Shown here one piece after another: positions 1 through 6,456 of a stretch of DNA of 10,426 nt. Position numbers and translations under genes: made by a program. Every line of letters starts with the position of its first letter. The first letter of the stretch is position 1. The DNA lies in contig DDJH01000011.1 in NCBI GenBank assembly GCA_002338895.1, positions 28,197 to 38,622 on the forward strand. The letters are read 5' to 3'. This DNA comes from Lentisphaeria bacterium UBA1829. Lineage in GTDB: Bacteria; Verrucomicrobiota; Lentisphaeria; Victivallales; UBA1829. The notes under the pieces are model-generated. The model ran no database searches, was not told the DNA's origin, and worked only from the letters and a program-made list of their open reading frames with translations.

Positions 1-668
1 ACATTCGTCAGCAGCGGAGCCGCCACCACCAGCGAGCCGTCGCAGAGGACCTTGAGCGTATTATGCGTCCCTTCCGGATCGTCGCCGACGTAGCGCGGCA
101 GCGTGGAAAGCGGTCCGCACTGGAGAATCCGGATCTGCTTGTTGAGTTTGAAGCGTTCGGAATCGTTGAACACCGCCAGCGCCTCTTCCGTATAGGCGGG
201 CGCCACCACGCATTCGGCAAAGGTGGACATGATGGTCTCCGCGGTTTCCGCATCGACTTCGACATTGAACGCGATCACGCTGCCGAACGCCGCCCGCGCA
301 TCGCAGTCACGCGCCTTGATGTAGACCTCCTTCAGCGATTCGCAGCCGGCCTGGACCGCCGCGCCGCTCGGATTCACATGTTTCATCACCGCGCACGCCG
401 GCCGGTCGAAATATTTGACGATGTTCAGCGCACCGGAAATATCTTCCAGATTGGTCTGGGAAAGGCCGTTTTTCCCATTCTTCAGAGTCTTCATATCCAT
501 GATCGCGCCCGCTCCGCCTTCGGGACGGTAGTATGCGGCAGGCTGGTGCGGATTGGTTCCGTAGCGGAGATCATCCGCTTTCACATAGATGCGTCCGCCG
601 ATCTCGATGGTCTGCGGGAAATTTCCAACATTTTTGGTCAGGTAGGTGTCGCGAGCCAGTTTTGCCAT
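1..668 (-). CDS. purH: Stand-alone AICAR transformylase (PurH C-terminal domain), partial
   Basis: Phosphoribosylaminoimidazolecarboxamide formyltransferase transfers a formyl group from 10-formyl-THF to AICAR, the penultimate step of de novo purine synthesis in the cytosol. The frame stays open from the ATG at 668-666 to the window edge, giving 222 codons of the N-terminal part. Seen: RYGTNPHQ at residues 35-42 (family consensus RYGxNPHQ), the KH pair at 96-97 inside MKHVNPSG (the catalytic Lys-His of the family), and AAFGSVIAFN further on. In bifunctional PurH about 190 residues of IMP cyclohydrolase precede RYGxNPHQ. Here only 34 residues do, so the cyclohydrolase half is absent and must be encoded elsewhere. 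An SD-like GGAGAG on the minus strand (677-682) lies 8 nt before the ATG, which fixes the start. KHxNPCG has Ser in place of Cys. The gene is divergent from tmk. The family call is firm; the C-terminal part is not visible. Confidence 0.9.
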   Translation of the reverse strand, partial: MAKLARDTYLTKNVGNFPQTIEIGGRIYVKADDLRYGTNPHQPAAYYRPEGGAGAIMDMKTLKNGKNGLSQTNLEDISGALNIVKYFDRPACAVMKHVNPSGAAVQAGCESLKEVYIKARDCDARAAFGSVIAFNVEVDAETAETIMSTFAECVVAPAYTEEALAVFNDSERFKLNKQIRILQCGPLSTLPRYVGDDPEGTHNTLKVLCDGSLVVAAPLLTN

Positions 669-779
669 TTCTTTTTCTCTCCGAATTTATGGAATTGACG
701 GTTGAATATTTTTTTTTATGCAGTAACTTACTCCTTCAAGCGGCAATTTTCAATCGCATTTAAGGATTTTTCATTAACA
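669..779. promoter_or_regulatory. Divergent promoter region, purH-type gene / tmk
   Basis: This 111-nt, AT-rich gap separates two divergent genes and must carry the start signals of both. For the rightward operon TTGACG at 695-700 is a fair -35 box, but the best -10 at about 16-17 nt (TATGCA, 717-722) is weak. For the leftward gene TTGAAG with an A-rich -10 can be drawn on the complementary strand near 715-745, also weak. A run of nine T lies at 709-717. The leftward SD is at 677-682. The rightward AAGGA at 762-766 is 13 nt from the tmk ATG, a long spacing. The boxes are guesses; the regional call rests on gene orientation. Confidence 0.4.
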
Positions 780-1430
780 ATGAGAGGCAGATTCATCACA
801 CTGGAGGGAGGCGAAGGAAGCGGAAAAACCACGCAGGCGGCCCTGCTCGGAAACGCTCTTGGCGCGGCCGGAAAACAGGTTCATGTGGTCCGCTCCCCCG
901 GAGGAACCGCCATCGCGGAAAAACTCCGGACGATTCTGAAAACAAGGGAACCGGGCGAGGAACTGACTCCGGAAACGGAGCTCCTTCTCTTCGGAGCCTG
1001 TCACTCCCAGATGGTGGAAACCCTTCTCAAACCCGAACTGGAACAGGGAATCCATGTGATTTCCGACCGTTTTTTCGATTCCACAACCGTGTATCAGGGC
1101 TGTGCGCGCGGAATCGACCGGAACATGCTGGACACAATCAACCGTTTTTCCTGCCGCGGCCTCAAGCCGGATCTCACAATCGTGCTGGATCTGGATCCGG
1201 AACTGGGAATGCGGAGAAGTGCCGGAAGAGTCGACCGCGCCGCTTTTGAAAACGACCGCTTTGATTCCGAAACCATGGCGTTTCACCGGGCGGTGCGCGA
1301 GGGATTCCTCCGTCTGGCGGAGCAGGATCCGAAACGAATCCGGGTCATCGACGCGGGCGCGTCCGTCGAAGAGGTGGCCCGAGCGGTCAGAGAGTGTGTG
1401 AAAAATGAGCTTGGACTGGAACTTCTTTGA
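780..1430 (+). CDS. tmk: Thymidylate kinase
   Basis: dTMP kinase phosphorylates dTMP to dTDP with ATP, feeding dTTP synthesis in the cytosol. The product is 216 aa, the normal length. Seen from the ATG at 780: P-loop GGEGSGKT at residues 10-17, RSPGGT at 38-43 (family REPGGT), DRFFDSTTVYQG at 96-107 (family DRY.DS..AYQG), then a LID stretch rich in Arg (RRSAGRVDR), as in bacterial type enzymes that put the basic residue in the LID rather than in the P-loop. The frame continues upstream to 702, but homology begins at residue 2-5 after 780, so 780 is preferred. Two family positions deviate: Ser39 where Glu is usual, and His75 where the Arg of the F.A.R..H/Q stretch is usual. It is the first gene of a rightward cluster and its end overlaps holB by 26 nt, a common bacterial pairing. 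Confidence 0.93.
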   Translation: MRGRFITLEGGEGSGKTTQAALLGNALGAAGKQVHVVRSPGGTAIAEKLRTILKTREPGEELTPETELLLFGACHSQMVETLLKPELEQGIHVISDRFFDSTTVYQGCARGIDRNMLDTINRFSCRGLKPDLTIVLDLDPELGMRRSAGRVDRAAFENDRFDSETMAFHRAVREGFLRLAEQDPKRIRVIDAGASVEEVARAVRECVKNELGLELL

Positions 1431-2472
1431 ACAGCGTTTCCCGCTGGAGATCAATGCGTTGAAAAACGCCCGTTCCGCCGGACGGCTCGCCCATGCGTTT
1501 CTGCTCTGCTCCACGAGTACGGAATACCGGATGGATTTTCCGCCGCTGCTGGCGGCGCTGGCGGCCTGTCCGCAGCCGAAAGAGGATTTTTCCCCCTGCG
1601 GGGTCTGCGCGGTCTGCCGCGAACTGGAGAACGGAACGTTTCCGGATCTGGTGACGCTGGCGCCGTCGTCGGTCTCCCGCATCATTCCGGTGGGGGAGAG
1701 TGAAGATGAACCGGACACCATGCGCTGGTTCGAAGCCCAGTTCTACCTCAGCGGAATGACCGACTGCGGATGGAAAATCGGAATCGTTCATGAGGCGGAC
1801 CGCCTCAATGAACAGGCGCAGAATGCGTTTCTGAAAACGCTGGAGGAGCCGCCGCCGAAGTGCATGTTCATTCTGACGACGCCGAACCCGTCGGAACTGC
1901 TGCCGACGATTCGTTCGCGCTGTCAGACCATTCATTTTACGGAAAACCGCTGCGTGTACCGTCTTCCAAACGCGGAGAACCTTCCGGAGATTCTGCGCAG
2001 ACTGCTGTTTGAAGCGCACGGAAGTCTGATTGTCGCGGAGGACTGTGCAACCGCGCTGATCGACTATGCGGCATCTCTGAACGAACTGGCAAAGAAGAAC
2101 GTCGCGGCAAAATGGGCGGACCGTCTGGAAGAGTCGTCCAATCTGGAATCGGCGGGGAAAACGCTTCTGGAAAAACGGATCCGCGGCGAGGAGAGCTGCG
2201 AATACAAGCGGATGCGCGATCTGTTCCTGAGCATGATCCACGCCTTTTTTGCGCAGACGGCGCTTCTGGCGTCCGGAATTCCGATGAACCGCCTGCCCAA
2301 TCCGGAACTGTTCCCGACCGCATTCGATCCGGACGCGGCCAGAGTGTTCGGGGAGGAGCGGATTTACCGCTGTCTCTCCTACGCGGAAGACCTGCTCCGC
2401 GCCATGCGGACCAATGCGGACGATCAGATGGCGATTCGTTCGTTCTGTCTCAAAACAGCATTTAAAAGTTAA
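1405..2472 (+). CDS. holB: DNA polymerase III subunit delta' (clamp loader)
   Basis: The delta' subunit is the stator of the clamp loader that places the beta sliding clamp on primed DNA at the replication fork. The product is 355 aa and resembles the family in order: AHAFLL (29-34), four cysteines of the zinc module (C55, C65, C68, C71), VHEAD (128-132) in the Walker B place, LKTLEEP (143-149) and the SRC motif (171-173) carrying the arginine finger. The usual P-loop after HAFLL is missing and replaced by STSTEYRMD, as in other non-ATPase delta' subunits, so it should not hydrolyse ATP itself. The C-terminal part (about 200-355) is divergent helical sequence expected for the collar domain. 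The start ATG lies inside tmk (26-nt overlap), with only a weak purine-rich SD, so translation is probably coupled. The tmk neighbour supports the call. Confidence 0.86.
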   Translation: MSLDWNFFEQRFPLEINALKNARSAGRLAHAFLLCSTSTEYRMDFPPLLAALAACPQPKEDFSPCGVCAVCRELENGTFPDLVTLAPSSVSRIIPVGESEDEPDTMRWFEAQFYLSGMTDCGWKIGIVHEADRLNEQAQNAFLKTLEEPPPKCMFILTTPNPSELLPTIRSRCQTIHFTENRCVYRLPNAENLPEILRRLLFEAHGSLIVAEDCATALIDYAASLNELAKKNVAAKWADRLEESSNLESAGKTLLEKRIRGEESCEYKRMRDLFLSMIHAFFAQTALLASGIPMNRLPNPELFPTAFDPDAARVFGEERIYRCLSYAEDLLRAMRTNADDQMAIRSFCLKTAFKS

Positions 2473-2493
2473 CTCCCGGAGGAGATTTTCAAG

Positions 2494-3432
2494 ATGAAGG
2501 GCATTGATGCAAAAGAAGCTCTCGAAATACTGAACATCACAGAAACGGTTCCGATGCTGGAGCTGTTCCGGCGGACAACCGAGGTTCGGGAAAAGAGATT
2601 CGGAAAACGCATTGAAACATGTTCGATTGTCAATGCGAAGTGCGGAAACTGCCAGCAGAACTGCGCGTTCTGCGCGCAGTCGTCCCGCTCGAAGGCGAAG
2701 ATCAGCGTCTATCCGCTGATTCCGGCGGAGGAGATTTTCCAGGCGGCGAAAGCGGCGGCGGAGCACGGGGTCAAACGGTTCGGGATCGTCACATCCGGAA
2801 CCCGCGTCGTTCCCGGGCACGATCTTGACGAGATCTGCAAGGCGATCCGCAGAATCCGGGCGGAACTGCCGATTCTCCCCTGCGCCTCGCTCGGGATTCT
2901 GACGGAGGAGGCGCTCCGGCAGCTGAAGGAGGCCGGGCTGGAACGGTATCACCATAATCTGGAGGCCTCGCCAAGCTACTTTCCGGAGATCTGCACGACG
3001 CGGCCCTACTCCACGCAGACCGGAACGGTGCGCGCGGCAAAAGAGATCGGATTTTCCGTCTGTTCCGGCGGAATCATCGGAATCGGCGAATCGCGGGAGC
3101 AGAGGATTGAGCTGTTCGAGACCATCCGGTCGCTGGAGGTGGATTCGGTGCCGCTGAATTTTCTCAGTCCGATTCCGGGGACTCTGCTGGAAGGCGGATG
3201 CGGAATCACTCCGAGAGACTGTCTCCTCGCGATCGCGGCCGCGCGGCTGATGATGCCGGAAACCAGCATCCGGGTCTGCGGAGGACGTGAAAAGAACCTG
3301 CGCGACATGCAGGCACTGATCTTCGCGGCGGGAGCGGACAGCTTCATGACCGGCGGCTATCTTGTCACTCCCGGACGCGGCGTCCCGGCGGATTTGCAGA
3401 TGATCCGCGACTTGGGCCTTCTGCCGGATTGA
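2494..3432 (+). CDS. bioB: Biotin synthase, radical SAM, anaerobe-type cysteine pattern
   Basis: Biotin synthase inserts sulfur into dethiobiotin to form biotin. It has 312 aa, the family length. The radical-SAM cluster motif is C53-xxx-C57-xx-C60 followed by AQSS. YHHNLE (152-157), TTRPY (168-172), CSGGIIGIGE (190-199) and GGRE (263-266) match BioB blocks. C130 and C190 correspond to auxiliary-cluster ligands C128 and C188 of E. coli, and R265 to R260. The position of E. coli C97 is G97 (RFGIVTSGT). Extra cysteines occur at 43, 50, 167 and 262. This resembles the 'type II' BioB reported from obligate anaerobes with a 4Fe-5S auxiliary cluster; the assignment is inference. A strong SD GGAGGAG (2478-2484) stands 9 nt before the ATG, and holB ends 21 nt upstream. 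No other bio genes are in view. Confidence 0.93.
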   Translation: MKGIDAKEALEILNITETVPMLELFRRTTEVREKRFGKRIETCSIVNAKCGNCQQNCAFCAQSSRSKAKISVYPLIPAEEIFQAAKAAAEHGVKRFGIVTSGTRVVPGHDLDEICKAIRRIRAELPILPCASLGILTEEALRQLKEAGLERYHHNLEASPSYFPEICTTRPYSTQTGTVRAAKEIGFSVCSGGIIGIGESREQRIELFETIRSLEVDSVPLNFLSPIPGTLLEGGCGITPRDCLLAIAAARLMMPETSIRVCGGREKNLRDMQALIFAAGADSFMTGGYLVTPGRGVPADLQMIRDLGLLPD

Positions 3433-3443
3433 GGGCTCGCCGA

Positions 3444-4331
3444 ATGAAAACCGATCTCTCCTGTGTTCAATGTCTGGTCCGGAACATCGTCACGCTGGCC
3501 AATCTTCTGGCGGACGATGAGGAGACCCGTCTGAAAATTGTCCGGAAAATGCTGGCCGAACTTTCGGAATTCGACTTTCATCTTCCCCCTCCGCTGATGG
3601 CGCGCCGGATTCACGCCTACGCAACCGAGGTCACAGGGAAGAGCGATCCCTACCGCCGTCAGAAGGACGAGTCCACCCGTCTTGCGCAGGAGCTCCTCCG
3701 GGAATTTCTGGAAGAGAAGAAGCTGGATCCGAATGATTTTGAATCTCTGATCCGTCTGGCCATCGCGGGGAACATCATCGACTTCGGCGTCAACTGCGAT
3801 CTGAAGCTGGAAGATGCGCGGGAGACGATCCGTCTCGCCTTCCGGAAACCGATCGATTCCCGGGCGCTGAAGACGGCGGAGGAGGCGATGGAGAACGCCG
3901 AAAACATTCTCTATCTGCTGGACAACTGCGGAGAGGTGGTCTTCGACACGCTGCTGGTCCGGCGATACCGTTCGAAAGTCACACTCTGCGTGAAGGGAAT
4001 TCCGGTGCTGAACGACGTCACGCGCCGGGAGGTGGGACCGTCCGGATTCGACGGAATCGTCAAACGGGTGATCGACACGGGCGACGGCACTCCGGGAGTC
4101 TCGCTGGAACACTCCTCGCGTGAATTCCGGGAAGCCTTCGAATCGGCCGATCTCATCGTCTCCAAAGGACAGGGCAATTTCGAGACGCTGCACGATACGG
4201 ACCGTCCGATCCTCTTTCTCTTCATGGCCAAATGTCCCCTTGTCGCGGGGATGCTGAATGCGGAGCTCAACTCCTTTCAGATTGTCTGCCGGAATCTGCG
4301 GGGGGAAACCCCGGTCCGCGATTTGAAATAG
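3444..4331 (+). CDS. DUF89 family metal-dependent phosphatase (ARMT1-like, subfamily I)
   Basis: DUF89 proteins are metal-dependent phosphatases, several of which are thought to remove damaged or excess sugar phosphates and related metabolites (damage control). The substrate here is unknown. The product is 295 aa from the ATG at 3444, which has GAGGG (3431-3435) 8 nt upstream. A TTG at 3429 overlapping the bioB stop is a less likely start. Seen: N-terminal CVQC (7-10), the CxxC feature of the archaeal/bacterial subfamily, GNIIDFG (109-115), DNCGE (160-164) followed by D168, ND at 190-191, TGDGTPG (212-218), and KGQGNFE (241-247). These acidic/Asn blocks form the metal site in family structures. 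It lies 11 nt after bioB and is likely cotranscribed. Its last 18 codons overlap the convergent AraC gene. No intrinsic terminator follows: a GGGG-GAAA-CCCC hairpin at 4301-4312 has no T run on either side. Confidence 0.85.
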   Translation: MKTDLSCVQCLVRNIVTLANLLADDEETRLKIVRKMLAELSEFDFHLPPPLMARRIHAYATEVTGKSDPYRRQKDESTRLAQELLREFLEEKKLDPNDFESLIRLAIAGNIIDFGVNCDLKLEDARETIRLAFRKPIDSRALKTAEEAMENAENILYLLDNCGEVVFDTLLVRRYRSKVTLCVKGIPVLNDVTRREVGPSGFDGIVKRVIDTGDGTPGVSLEHSSREFREAFESADLIVSKGQGNFETLHDTDRPILFLFMAKCPLVAGMLNAELNSFQIVCRNLRGETPVRDLK

Positions 4332-5077
4332 CCGGACAGGTGGTACTGGCTGGAGAATCCCAGTCGCTCCGCAATCTCCTTGATCGAGAGCGGCGAATGA
4401 CGCAGGAGAATCCGGGCCTGTTCCATCTTCTTCTCCATCCGGAACTCATACGGAGTCTGTCCGTAGCGCTCGCGGAACAGACGGATCAGGTGCGTTTCCG
4501 AATACGGGGTCCCTTCGGCAAAGCGGAGAAGCGAAAACGGCTTTTCCAGCGCAGACTGCAACTGTTCATACAGCAGACGCACATGCGGATTCTCCCGCGC
4601 CCCCTGCTCCCGGTAGACGTGCATCGACAGCTCCACGACAAACTGATGAAACTCCAGTGCATACTGCTCCTGCGGCAGCGAAAGATTGGTCTGCCTGCAC
4701 CACCGGTCGAACCACCGCTTCAAATGCCGGCAGTTCCGGATGTGGTAGACCTTCTCCAGTCCGTGAATCCGCAGCAGCTCCTCCATGAAGTCGCCGTCCA
4801 CCACAATAAAGAGTTTCTGCCACGGATCGCTCCGGTTCGGGAAATAACGATGAGTGCTGTGCTTGGGCAGCTGATAAATATCCCCTGCCGACGGCGTGCT
4901 CTTCACACCGTTCACCTCCAGAAAACCGGAACCGGAGACAATATACTCTATCGTGCAGCAGGCGTAATCGGTACGCTCAAAAACCGGCGTCATCGCATCG
5001 GCGTTTCCGCTGGATCCGGTCAGAAAACGAAACGGGAATTCCGGCATGGGGCAATCTCCAGAATATTGATTTTCCAT
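4277..5077 (-). CDS. AraC-family transcriptional regulator
   Basis: This is a DNA-binding regulator of 266 aa, probably sensing a sugar-type ligand. The N-terminal 130 residues look like an AraC-type cupin sensor (the GSGFLEVNG and AGDIYQLP stretches are typical of the beta-barrel). Residues 179-266 are the double helix-turn-helix: first HTH around FSLLRFAEG..SETHLIRLFRERYG, second around LSIKEIAERLGFSSQYHLSGYFKSRTGVSPRRFR, the standard AraC signature. The frame is open upstream to 5212 but that stretch is AT-rich and unlike a protein. The ATG at 5077 has GGAGA (5084-5088, minus strand) 6 nt upstream, so it is chosen. It is divergent from the Gfo/Idh/MocA gene, the usual arrangement of a local regulator and its target. 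The 3' end overlaps the convergent DUF89 gene by 55 nt. The ligand cannot be told from sequence. Confidence 0.9.
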   Translation of the reverse strand: MENQYSGDCPMPEFPFRFLTGSSGNADAMTPVFERTDYACCTIEYIVSGSGFLEVNGVKSTPSAGDIYQLPKHSTHRYFPNRSDPWQKLFIVVDGDFMEELLRIHGLEKVYHIRNCRHLKRWFDRWCRQTNLSLPQEQYALEFHQFVVELSMHVYREQGARENPHVRLLYEQLQSALEKPFSLLRFAEGTPYSETHLIRLFRERYGQTPYEFRMEKKMEQARILLRHSPLSIKEIAERLGFSSQYHLSGYFKSRTGVSPRRFRQTI

Positions 5078-5211
5078 ATCATTTCTCCGATATAATATAT
5101 CTAATAAGAGAGAAAAAGCAAGAAAACAGATTGATTTTATATATTTTGCCGATAGTGTATCTGAAGGACGGAAATGTTTCACATTCCCTGAAAAAAAAGG
5201 AGACTTGAACA
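5078..5211. promoter_or_regulatory. Divergent promoter region, araC-type regulator / Gfo-Idh-MocA gene
   Basis: This 134-nt AT-rich gap holds the start signals of two divergent genes. Leftward, TTCAGA (5160-5165, complement) and TATAAA (5136-5141, complement) form a possible promoter with an 18-nt spacer and a leader of about 50 nt. Rightward, TATATT at 5140-5145 could be a -10 box; no good -35 stands before it, which would fit an activator-dependent promoter. A 13-nt palindrome GATATAATATATC lies at 5089-5101 next to the regulator's SD. The rightward SD AAGGAG is at 5197-5202, 9 nt before the ATG. The boxes are weak; that both promoters lie here is near certain from orientation. Confidence 0.5.
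5170..5187. promoter_or_regulatory. Inverted repeat, candidate operator upstream of Gfo/Idh/MocA gene
   Basis: GGAAATGT at 5170-5177 and ACATTCC at 5181-5187 are inverted copies (one extra A in the left arm) around TTC. A second, shorter inverted pair, TTTCA (5177-5181) and TGAAA (5189-5193), overlaps it. The element ends 10 nt before the SD of the dehydrogenase. It could be a dimer-binding operator or a small hairpin in the leader. There is no T run after it, so it is not a terminator. The role is inference. Confidence 0.35.
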
Positions 5212-6375
5212 ATGAAAAGAATGAAAGTCGGTCTGATCGGAGTTGCCGGACGCGGAAAGAACGGCTGGCAGATGCACAAGCCGGAAGAGGGCTGGGAAAT
5301 CGTTGCGGGAGCCGATCCGCATCCGCGGTCCCGCGCAGAGTTCCATGAGAAATTCCCGAACGCCGATCTGTTCGACAACTATGCGGAACTGCTGAAAATC
5401 CGGGAGATCGACGCGGTCATGATCGCTTCTCCGGACAATTTCCATGAAGAACAGGCCGTCGCCGCGCTCGAAGCCGGGAAAGCGGTCTTTCTGGAAAAGC
5501 CGATGGCGATCACCATCGAGGGATGCGACCGGATTCTGAGAACCGCCTACGAAACGGGCACCAAACTGTTTGTCGGCCACAACATGCGCTACTTCCCCTC
5601 CATTCTGACGATGAAGCGGGTCATCGATGCGGGAACCATCGGCGAGGTCCAGTGCGGCTGGTGCCGTCACTTCATCAACTACGGTGGAGACGCCTATTTC
5701 CGCGACTGGCACTCCGAACAGAAAAACACCACCGGACTCCTCCTCCAGAAAGGCGCGCACGACATCGACGTCATGCACTGGCTGATGGGCAGCTATACCC
5801 GGCAGGTGGTCGGCATGGGCATGCTCTCCGTCTACGACAAATGCGCCCGGCGCTCCCCCGACACCGAAGGCTGCGCCGTCTGGGACAACAAACACTATCC
5901 GCCGCTCGAACAGACCGGCTTCTCCCCGATCATCAACGTCGAGGACCACAACATGATCCTGATGCAGATGGCCAACGGCACGCAGGCCTGCTACATGCAG
6001 TGTCATTACACCCCCGACGCCGAACGCAACTACACCTTCATCGGAACCCGGGGACGGATCGAAAACATCGGCGACTTCGGGAAATGTGAAATCCATGTCT
6101 GGACCACCCGCGGTCCCCGCGAAACTCCGGACATCATCTACAAGCTCAAACCCGTGGAAGGGTCCCATGGCGGCGCCGATCCGGTCACCGTCCAGAGCTT
6201 TCTGGACTTTGTCCGGTACGACAAACGGCCGAACACAATTCCGATCGCCGCGCGCAACGCCGTCGCCACCGGAGTTCTCGGGCACTACTCCATGCGCCAC
6301 GGCTGCATCCCTCAGGAGATCCCGCCGATCCCGGAAGAGCTCGTCCGCTATTTCGAAAACAATCAGAAGAAATAA
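5212..6375 (+). CDS. Gfo/Idh/MocA family NAD(P)-dependent oxidoreductase
   Basis: This is probably a cytosolic NAD(P)-dependent sugar, inositol or sugar-acid dehydrogenase; the exact substrate cannot be read from sequence. The product is 387 aa. Seen: Rossmann-fold start VGLIGVAGRG (6-15, variant of GxGxxG), SPDNFH (73-78), EKP at 95-97 (the conserved Lys of the family), GHNMRY (122-127), and KGAHDIDVMHWL (180-191), where H183 holds the usual catalytic histidine position and D186 follows. The C-terminal half is the alpha/beta substrate domain with long loops rich in Cys and His (for example CHYTPDAERNY). There is no signal peptide or Tat motif, unlike many secreted family members. SD AAGGAG is 9 nt upstream. 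The gene is divergent from the AraC regulator and followed by a strong terminator, so it is a single-gene transcript and likely the regulator's target. Confidence 0.9.
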   Translation: MKRMKVGLIGVAGRGKNGWQMHKPEEGWEIVAGADPHPRSRAEFHEKFPNADLFDNYAELLKIREIDAVMIASPDNFHEEQAVAALEAGKAVFLEKPMAITIEGCDRILRTAYETGTKLFVGHNMRYFPSILTMKRVIDAGTIGEVQCGWCRHFINYGGDAYFRDWHSEQKNTTGLLLQKGAHDIDVMHWLMGSYTRQVVGMGMLSVYDKCARRSPDTEGCAVWDNKHYPPLEQTGFSPIINVEDHNMILMQMANGTQACYMQCHYTPDAERNYTFIGTRGRIENIGDFGKCEIHVWTTRGPRETPDIIYKLKPVEGSHGGADPVTVQSFLDFVRYDKRPNTIPIAARNAVATGVLGHYSMRHGCIPQEIPPIPEELVRYFENNQKK

Positions 6376-6400
6376 GCCTTCCTCTTCCCGTTGAAAACAG

Positions 6401-6441
6401 AAAGCCGGAGCTCTCCCCTTTTTGCGGGAGCTCCGGCTTTT
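6401..6441. terminator. Bidirectional intrinsic terminator
   Basis: GCCGGAGCTC (6404-6413) pairs perfectly with GAGCTCCGGC (6428-6437), extended by AAA/TTT at 6401-6403 and 6438-6440. The loop is about 14 nt and C/T-rich. Rightward the stem is followed by TTTTCTTCGTTCTT; leftward it is followed by TTTCTGTTTTC. It sits between the ends of two convergent genes (6375 and 6457) and can serve both. Confidence 0.9.
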
Positions 6442-6456
6442 CTTCGTTCTTCCGTA

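Noticed and set aside
702..779. Upstream in-frame extension of tmk (26 extra residues)
   Set aside because: The added residues are unlike the family N-terminus, and the P-loop begins about ten residues after the 780 start as expected.
774..1721. Minus-strand open frame of 315 codons opposite tmk and holB
   Set aside because: It is antisense to a clear thymidylate kinase, is Ser-rich low-complexity in translation, and has no SD or family motif.
1387..2955. Long minus-strand open frame of 522 codons
   Set aside because: It lies antisense to holB and bioB, both strongly supported by motifs. Its translation is rich in Arg, Gln and Phe with no recognisable domain. Such mirror frames are expected from the codon bias here.
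4298..4320. GC-rich hairpin near the DUF89 stop as a terminator
   Set aside because: The stem is only 4-5 bp with a GAAA loop and there is no T run on either strand.
5078..5212. 45-residue N-terminal extension of the AraC regulator
   Set aside because: It would cover the whole AT-rich promoter region. The ATG at 5077 has a well-placed SD and gives a normal AraC length.
5179..6300. Minus-strand open frame of 373 codons opposite the Gfo/Idh/MocA gene
   Set aside because: The plus-strand gene has all family motifs. The mirror frame has no motif and its start lies deep inside the gene.
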